NCBI GenBank assembly: GCA_964646575.1
Contig: CAZYFT010000014.1
Location: 1-17,385 of the forward strand
Direction of reading: 5' to 3'
From: GCA-016700035 sp964646575
GTDB lineage: Bacteria; Patescibacteriota; Saccharimonadia; CAILAD01; GCA-016700035
DNA length: 17,385 nucleotides
Part shown: positions 12,704 to 17,385 of the stretch, piece by piece
How the letters are laid out: each line of letters starts with the position of its first letter
How positions within the stretch are numbered: position 1 is the stretch's first letter
The notes under the pieces: generated by a model
Databases searched by the model: none
Told to the model about the DNA's origin: nothing
The model's input: the letters and a program-made list of their open reading frames with translations, nothing else
Translations under genes and position numbers: made by a program

Positions 12704-13483
12704 CTACATGCCGGTCATGACAAGCAACACTATGAGTAAAAACGCACATATCATACCATACTCAACTACCAGCTTTTTGGAGAGTTTACGTTGCGAGTGG
12801 AGCGAGAGCATACTACCCCAAGCATACGCAATGACCGCCAAAAATAATGCAGTGCGCGAAACCACTAACAACGTAGACGGAATCGTGTAAAACACCAGAG
12901 CTACGCTCCCTAATAACAGCATCTCAACTGCAATCAGCGACCACACAGCCGCCAAAAATGAGTTATGATACCCCACGCGTTCCAGCCAATAATGCACAAT
13001 GATGTAGTTTACAATCCACGCTAAGATAATAGCCACAAAGCCAGCCGTAACATCCTGGTTGAGGAGCAGTACCCAGGTTGTATTCACAAGTAACAGCACA
13101 ATTGCCGTAAAACCAGTTTGCGCATGCGCCGTTTGGGTTCTAAATTGCATGAGCAAATAGCGAATCTGCAGCAGAAAAACAACAATAAGGAACGCTGCCT
13201 GCTGCCAAAGTGGCACATCATACACCAACTGCAAGAGGCCAATATAGAGCTGCCCGAACAACACGAGAATTACCGGCTCTAACGAACGAGTAAATACGAT
13301 ACGAGCCGAACGCTGAACAAGTAGGCGCGAAACAGTACTAATAGTTACCGCAACAGCTGCAACAACCGCAAGCCAAGCCCAAATACCGCCCAACATAGTA
13401 AGAGCAAGTGCAACGGATAAACCCAAAATGTGCGTGATCAATATGCGCTGCGACGGTGTGAGAATTTTCCCCCTTCGAGCCAC
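12704..13483 (-). CDS. Multi-pass membrane protein of unknown function
   Basis: Not recognised. It has 259 residues with about eight hydrophobic segments and few charges. The N-terminus is basic (MARRGKILTPSQR) and the C-terminus is MTGM. Charged loops include RLLVQRSARIVFTRSLEP and SQRKLSKKLVVEYG. No catalytic motif is evident. The GTG start (13483) lies 2 nt after the stop of the LCP gene, with AGGA about 9 nt upstream inside that gene, so the two are translated together. Position next to a wall-polymer ligase suggests a transport or envelope role, but the sequence itself does not show this. Confidence 0.75.
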   Translation of the reverse strand: MARRGKILTPSQRILITHILGLSVALALTMLGGIWAWLAVVAAVAVTISTVSRLLVQRSARIVFTRSLEPVILVLFGQLYIGLLQLVYDVPLWQQAAFLIVVFLLQIRYLLMQFRTQTAHAQTGFTAIVLLLVNTTWVLLLNQDVTAGFVAIILAWIVNYIIVHYWLERVGYHNSFLAAVWSLIAVEMLLLGSVALVFYTIPSTLLVVSRTALFLAVIAYAWGSMLSLHSQRKLSKKLVVEYGMICAFLLIVLLVMTGM

Positions 13484-13485
13484 AA

Positions 13486-14862
13486 CTAATTTCCTGCCTG
13501 ATTTTTCATATCATTTCCTATTACTAGTGTAATGCCTGAACCGCGCGAAGTATCCTCTTTTGCAGTAAGTTTATAGCGAGCTTCTAAATAACGTCGTGTA
13601 TATTTTGCCTTACCAGCGGTACCATCGATTAACTCTGATGTTGCTTGTGGCGTAGTTTTTTGGACTTCCACAATTGAGTAGCGATAGCCTTTAAGCGTAT
13701 CAGCAACAGCGGCCGAGATATTGGCCTGTGACGATGCGTTCACAACTGTTACCGGAACATTTTCTTCCACAATATGACGGTCAAAAAATAAACTATGAGC
13801 AAAATCTTGAATTGGCCCAAACTTACCATCACCACCCACCGGGATCACAACACTCGCACCAGCAATGTTGGCGGTTTGCACTAATTTTTCCTCCTCTGCG
13901 TCGACCACTTTAGACCGCACTTTACTGGTATCGACATCCTTGAGTATTTCAGCCAGGCGAGTCAGCTCTTCAGTAGAAAGGTCGGTACGAACATGCGAAC
14001 CAATCGTATCTATCATGCCCGCTAGTTTGGCAGGATTTGTCAGCGTAGACAGCTGTAGGGCCTTAGTACGCATCGCCATCAACACCTCTTGCTGGCGAGC
14101 AGCTCGGCCAAAATCGTTTCCACAGTTTCCCTTGCGGCAGCGAGCGTATTTCAATGCTGTTGCGCCATTCATCGTTTGCGTGCCTGCTTTTATCGAGAAA
14201 CCGCAGGCTCGGCGCTCATCTTTTTCGCACGGATATTCAGAGTCAGAGAGCGGAGTGGCTACATCAATTGAAACCCCACCCAAAACATCTACAGCTTTCT
14301 TAAAACCAGTAAAATCCACCCTCACATAATTATGAATAGGTACATCTAAAACATTCCCGGCAACCTCTTTGGCGAGGTTTGGTCCCTCGCCAGCCTTTTG
14401 CATCTCACCAAAAGCGTGAGCAGCATTGATTTTGTTTTTACCATTTTTAGGTATAGGCACATATAGATCGCGTGGTAGCGAGAGCATCGCCACATCCTTT
14501 GTTTCTGGATCAATACTCGCCACAATCATCGTATCTGCAAGTGTTGAGCCAGCATGACCAGCATCGCCAACCCCCAACAGCAAAATATTCACCCGACCTT
14601 CGGCTTCAGTCTTTGAATCAAATTCGGCATCTTTTTTTGTGAGTACCTCAGTAGACACGCCAGTGTGGCGCTGAACAACAGATTTATATGCATATAAGCT
14701 TTTAGCTAATAGTATGGCCGGAACCATCAGGATAGCTAATACAACAATCGAGGTAATTATTTTTGAGCGACGAGAAAAACGACGCTTGCGAAAAGACGTG
14801 TATGATCCGCTCTGAGCTGCCGGGTGATTATCTGGATTTTCAGGGCGTCTCTTACGTAGCAT
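13486..14862 (-). CDS. LCP (LytR-CpsA-Psr) family cell-wall polymer ligase with LytR_C domain
   Basis: A 458-residue type II membrane protein. A basic cytoplasmic end (1-34) precedes one transmembrane helix (about 35-57). The LCP domain (about 90-270) has ILLLGVGD, STLADTMIVASIDP (catalytic-site aspartate D110), LSLPRDLYVPIP (R131), KINAAHAFG, and the arginine-rich KYARCRKGNC...RAARQQE stretch that binds pyrophosphate. A LytR_C domain (about 369-450, VPVTVVNASSQANISAAVADTL) follows. Family members transfer polyprenyl-linked glycopolymers to peptidoglycan or proteins. Four cysteines (C212, C220, C242, C247) sit in the LCP domain and could make two disulfides. ATG 14862 has TATACT exactly 6 nt upstream and no Shine-Dalgarno. 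Confidence 0.93.
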   Translation of the reverse strand: MLRKRRPENPDNHPAAQSGSYTSFRKRRFSRRSKIITSIVVLAILMVPAILLAKSLYAYKSVVQRHTGVSTEVLTKKDAEFDSKTEAEGRVNILLLGVGDAGHAGSTLADTMIVASIDPETKDVAMLSLPRDLYVPIPKNGKNKINAAHAFGEMQKAGEGPNLAKEVAGNVLDVPIHNYVRVDFTGFKKAVDVLGGVSIDVATPLSDSEYPCEKDERRACGFSIKAGTQTMNGATALKYARCRKGNCGNDFGRAARQQEVLMAMRTKALQLSTLTNPAKLAGMIDTIGSHVRTDLSTEELTRLAEILKDVDTSKVRSKVVDAEEEKLVQTANIAGASVVIPVGGDGKFGPIQDFAHSLFFDRHIVEENVPVTVVNASSQANISAAVADTLKGYRYSIVEVQKTTPQATSELIDGTAGKAKYTRRYLEARYKLTAKEDTSRGSGITLVIGNDMKNQAGN

Positions 14863-14868
14863 AAGGAT

Positions 14869-14874
14869 AGTATA
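14869..14874 (-). promoter_or_regulatory. -10 box of the LCP gene (leaderless arrangement)
   Basis: Minus strand TATACT ends 6 nt before ATG 14862, which places the expected transcript start on the A of the start codon. The -35 is weak (TTTCAA at 14897-14892). Confidence 0.6.
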
Positions 14875-14926
14875 TAGGAGGCTCGTAGCTTTTGAAATGT
14901 GCAGTGCAGGAACGGGCAGACTCAGT

Positions 14927-14932
14927 TATACT
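14927..14932 (+). promoter_or_regulatory. -10 box of lepB (leaderless arrangement)
   Basis: TATACT ends 8 nt before ATG 14941. No clear -35 or Shine-Dalgarno is seen. It is divergent from the LCP promoter about 50 nt away. Confidence 0.5.
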
Positions 14933-14940
14933 GGATACGT

Positions 14941-15825
14941 ATGGCGAGTCAAAATCAACCAAACGAAGCACCGGCCTCAAACCCCCAACAGGTCGGTGGG
15001 GCTGTTCCTCCTACGACGAATCCTAACGAGGTACCAATCAGTCAGCTATCTAAACCGACGCCTCTTTCTGAAGGTGTGCCTAGTACGCCGCAAGCTACCA
15101 TCATACCGCCACCTGCTCCAGCACACCCACAAGCTGTGGCAAGTCCCGCACCGGGAACCCCTCCAGACCCTGTCCCGGAAGATCTGCCAGATACTGAAAG
15201 CTCGGACGACACCGAAACAGAAAAGCCTATGTGGCGGCGAATTATCAATTTTCTCATCTCTTGGGTACTTATCCCAGCTGGGCTAGTTTTTATCGTACAC
15301 AACTTCATTTTTCAAGCTTGGTATGTAGACGGCCAGTCTATGGAGCCTACTTTCCAAAATGGCAATTACCTGATCGTCTCTAAGTTTGACGTGAGCTGGA
15401 AAAAACTCACTGGGCAAGCCACGAATTTAGACATTCAACGGGGCGATGTCGTAATCTTTAATCCGCCCGACTTTCCAACCGACATTTACTTCATTAAACG
15501 AGCCATCGGATTGCCGGGAGAACGTGTGGTAGTAAAGAATGGCACCGTAACCATCTTTAATAATCAAAACCCAACCGGAGTAGTACTATCTGAAGACTAT
15601 ATTGGTGGCATTGCACTCGAGGGCGACGTCGACGTTACAGTTGATAAAGGTGAAGTATTTGTGCTTGGCGATAATCGCAACCCACAAGCCAGTCAGGACT
15701 CCCGTTATTTCGGCCCCATCCCGATGAATCGACTGATTGGAACAGCCGCATTGAGACTTCTACCAGTTTACGAATTCGGCCAGATAGCCCACCCACAGTA
15801 CAACCTCTCGGCAGCTGCTCAATAA
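14941..15825 (+). CDS. lepB: Signal peptidase I with long proline-rich N-terminus
   Basis: A 294-residue protein from ATG 14941. The N-terminal 95 residues are Pro/Ala/Thr/Glu-rich and probably disordered, cytoplasmic. One transmembrane helix (about 101-122) follows, then the S26 protease domain. Catalytic S133 is in VDGQSMEPTF, K187 in FIKRAIGLPGE, and the conserved box GDNRNPQASQDSRYFG is at 243-258. It removes signal peptides from secreted proteins on the outer face of the membrane, and would process proteins such as the Rpf-like one. A GTG at 14899 would add 14 residues in frame, but the -10-like TATACT lies inside that stretch, favouring 14941. It converges with parB with only 12 nt between stops. 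Confidence 0.93.
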   Translation: MASQNQPNEAPASNPQQVGGAVPPTTNPNEVPISQLSKPTPLSEGVPSTPQATIIPPPAPAHPQAVASPAPGTPPDPVPEDLPDTESSDDTETEKPMWRRIINFLISWVLIPAGLVFIVHNFIFQAWYVDGQSMEPTFQNGNYLIVSKFDVSWKKLTGQATNLDIQRGDVVIFNPPDFPTDIYFIKRAIGLPGERVVVKNGTVTIFNNQNPTGVVLSEDYIGGIALEGDVDVTVDKGEVFVLGDNRNPQASQDSRYFGPIPMNRLIGTAALRLLPVYEFGQIAHPQYNLSAAAQ

Positions 15826-15837
15826 AGAATTTTAGTT

Positions 15838-16746
15838 CTAAACGAGAGTTTCGCCAGTAATCTCTTCATAAATCCTTGCTAATTCTTCCTGCGAGAAAAA
15901 CCGCACTACAAGCCGACCGCCCTGAGCATTATTTAGTACCTCAACCTTGGTTCCAAGCTGCTTGCCAATACCGTCAATAACCGATTGGTAATCCGAATTC
16001 TTTTTTTCAACACGCTTTGAAACCAACTCTTTATCTTGCTTCCAGTTACGCGCAATCTCTTCCGTCTGCCGCACAGTCATATCGCTATCCATAATCATGC
16101 CGAGCATTTTGAGCTGATCCTTAGGATCTTCAACTGTTAGAATTGAGCGAGCTTGGCCCTCAAGTATTTTGCCTTCCTGCAAGGCCTTTTTAGCTTCGTA
16201 CGGCAATTTCAGGAGTCGAAGAATGTTCCGCACAGTAGGCGCAGCTTTACCAACACGCTTCGCGATTGCTTCAGTTGTCAGATTGAATTGATCGATGAGT
16301 TTTTGATAGGCCACTGCAAGTTCAAGCGGAGACAACTCAGCGCGCTGGATATTCTCAATTACAGCTACTTCAAGCTGCTGCTGTTCATCGAAGCTGCGCA
16401 GAATAACCGGCACAGTTTTCTTACCTGCAAGCTTAGAGGCGCGCAGACGACGCTCACCGGCAATTAGCTGAAAACGATCGCCCTGTCTTGTAACAACCAA
16501 TGGCTGTACAACCCCATGCTCCTTAATAGAGGCAGCCAAATCAGCCAGATCTTCATCACCGAACTCTTTACGTGGCTGAAACGGATTAGGATCAACCAAG
16601 TCAACCGAAATTTTATGTACGGCATCCTGGCTCTCCAAATGAAGAGTTTCTGACACTTCTTTACTAGCAAATTCATCAACTTCGGTTGGGATTAAGGCAT
16701 CGAGCCCACGACCCAATCGACTTGGTTTTGAAGCTTTAGCTGACAC
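15838..16746 (-). CDS. parB: Chromosome partitioning protein ParB
   Basis: A 302-residue protein. The N-terminal SRLGRGLDALIP is the ParA-contact peptide. The CTP-binding ParB/Srx domain follows (VDPNPFQPRKEF, then IAGERRLRASKLAG), with ENIQRAELSPLE and a helix-turn-helix DNA-binding region (LTTEAIAKRVGKAAPTVRNI). A C-terminal dimerisation part ends the protein. It binds parS and loads SMC at the origin. The GTG start at 16746 is chosen over the longer frame because AAAGGAGGT (16755-16763) lies 8 nt upstream and the protein then begins MSAKASKPSRLGRG, as is usual. It overlaps the parA stop by 11 nt. No parS (TGTTTCACGTGAAACA-like) was noticed in the window. Confidence 0.95.
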   Translation of the reverse strand: MSAKASKPSRLGRGLDALIPTEVDEFASKEVSETLHLESQDAVHKISVDLVDPNPFQPRKEFGDEDLADLAASIKEHGVVQPLVVTRQGDRFQLIAGERRLRASKLAGKKTVPVILRSFDEQQQLEVAVIENIQRAELSPLELAVAYQKLIDQFNLTTEAIAKRVGKAAPTVRNILRLLKLPYEAKKALQEGKILEGQARSILTVEDPKDQLKMLGMIMDSDMTVRQTEEIARNWKQDKELVSKRVEKKNSDYQSVIDGIGKQLGTKVEVLNNAQGGRLVVRFFSQEELARIYEEITGETLV

Positions 16747-17385
16747 GCGCGAGTACCTCCTTTGCAAGAGCCTTATATGCTCTCGCCCCCTTACTAAACC
16801 GATCATAGTCTACAATTGCCTTGGCATGACTAGGTGCTTCGGCCAAACGAACATTCCGCGGTATTACTGTAGAGCATACCATATCTGGGAAATGCTGCTC
16901 TACTTCTTGAGCAACAGCCTGCGAGAGCGATGTACGAGCCGTATGCATTGTCAGAACCACTCCAACCAACTCTAAGGCCGGGTTCAGTACCTGCTTAACG
17001 CGCTGTACTGTTGCGAGTAATTGCCCGAGCCCTTCTAGGGCATAATATTCGGCCTGAACCGGGATGAGGAGACGATTGGCAGCCACGAGGCCGTTGACGG
17101 TCAGAAGGCCGAGTGATGGCGGGCAATCAATCAGCACGATGTCATAGGGAGCATTGGCAAGCGCCAGCTTGAGCCGCGACTCGCGCTGATCAACCTTAGT
17201 GAGCTCAACTTCGGCCGCCGCCAAAACGGCGCTGGCTGGGATAATTGACAGATTTTTATAGCCGGTCTTGTGCGTAACGCTAGCAAGCGGCACACCGTCC
17301 ACCAATACGTCGTAGAGCGAATGCTGTAGGCGCTGCTTATCAATACCCAAGCCCGAGCTAGCATTTCCTTGTGGATCTAGATCTA
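16736..17385 (-). CDS. parA: Chromosome partitioning ATPase ParA (N-terminus cut by window edge)
   Basis: The open frame runs to the window edge, entering as DLDPQGNASSGLGIDKQ, the Walker A' region of ParA. The KGGVGKTT loop must lie just outside. About 215 residues are visible. VLIDCPPSLGLLTVNGL is Walker B, and IPVQAEYYALEGL and TVIPRNVRLAEAPSHAK are family hallmarks near the end. ParA forms ATP-dependent DNA-bound dimers that move ParB-parS complexes. The true start is beyond 17385, and an internal TTG at 17350 is not the start. The stop overlaps the parB start. Confidence 0.95.
   Translation of the reverse strand, partial: DLDPQGNASSGLGIDKQRLQHSLYDVLVDGVPLASVTHKTGYKNLSIIPASAVLAAAEVELTKVDQRESRLKLALANAPYDIVLIDCPPSLGLLTVNGLVAANRLLIPVQAEYYALEGLGQLLATVQRVKQVLNPALELVGVVLTMHTARTSLSQAVAQEVEQHFPDMVCSTVIPRNVRLAEAPSHAKAIVDYDRFSKGARAYKALAKEVLARVS
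16755..16763 (-). promoter_or_regulatory. Strong Shine-Dalgarno that fixes the parB start
   Basis: AAAGGAGGT inside parA, 8 nt before GTG 16746. Confidence 0.85.

Noticed and set aside
1..17385. Reassigned stop codons (UGA as Gly or Trp)
   Set aside because: mreB and prfA end with TGA at expected protein lengths, and no recognised protein contains an internal TGA.
1..17385. CRISPR arrays, insertion sequences, tRNA or rRNA genes, phage genes
   Set aside because: No direct-repeat arrays, transposase motifs, tRNA cloverleaf or rRNA signatures were seen on either strand.

Overview
The window reads as a chromosomal segment of an ultra-small, host-dependent bacterium of the Candidate Phyla Radiation (Patescibacteria), most likely Saccharibacteria or a close relative. 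The taxonomic call is inference. It rests on compact, tightly packed genes, a ribosomal protein L31 with a long Lys/Ala-rich tail, a translation operon that runs tsf-frr-rseP without pyrH, uppS, cdsA or dxr, and a standard genetic code (TGA is a stop in mreB and prfA). Background GC is near 50% by hand count of one line.

Region 1 (1-6369, minus strand) is one long operon-like block. Reading with transcription it runs rpsB, tsf, frr, rseP, a CPBP intramembrane protease, mreB, mreC and mreD (cut by the window edge). A consensus promoter (6341-6369) and a foldable leader precede rpsB. Translation factors, membrane proteolysis and cell-shape genes therefore share one transcription direction.

Region 2 (6371-7691) has two divergent genes, a basic single-pass membrane protein (minus) and a secreted Rpf/lysozyme-like protein (plus). 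The latter has a perfect -35 promoter and a folded leader of about 160 nt. It ends in a bidirectional terminator.

Region 3 (7697-10523) holds a pentapeptide-repeat protein (minus), then rpmE, prfA and prmC (plus), with prfA and prmC overlapping by ATGA.

Region 4 (10536-11422) is the oddest part. A near-perfect extended -10 promoter drives a leader with nested hairpins, a possible 25-codon upstream ORF and two unrecognised small two-helix membrane proteins, followed by a structured 3' tail and a terminator. The small genes are about 63-67% GC in the three 60-base lines I counted, and the leader line I counted is 33%. The leader also contains a copy of the 16S rRNA anti-Shine-Dalgarno sequence, perfectly complementary to the Shine-Dalgarno of the second small gene. 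This is the best candidate for an undescribed system.

Region 5 (11431-17385) holds an HtrA-type membrane-anchored protease, a multi-pass membrane protein with an LCP (LytR-CpsA-Psr) cell-wall ligase, signal peptidase I (plus strand), and parB/parA (parA cut by the window edge). Cell-envelope assembly dominates the whole window: MreBCD, LCP, Rpf-like, LepB, RseP and HtrA. Several genes (frr, LCP, lepB, rpmE, prfA) have a -10-like box only 5-10 nt before the start codon and no evident Shine-Dalgarno, suggesting leaderless mRNAs.
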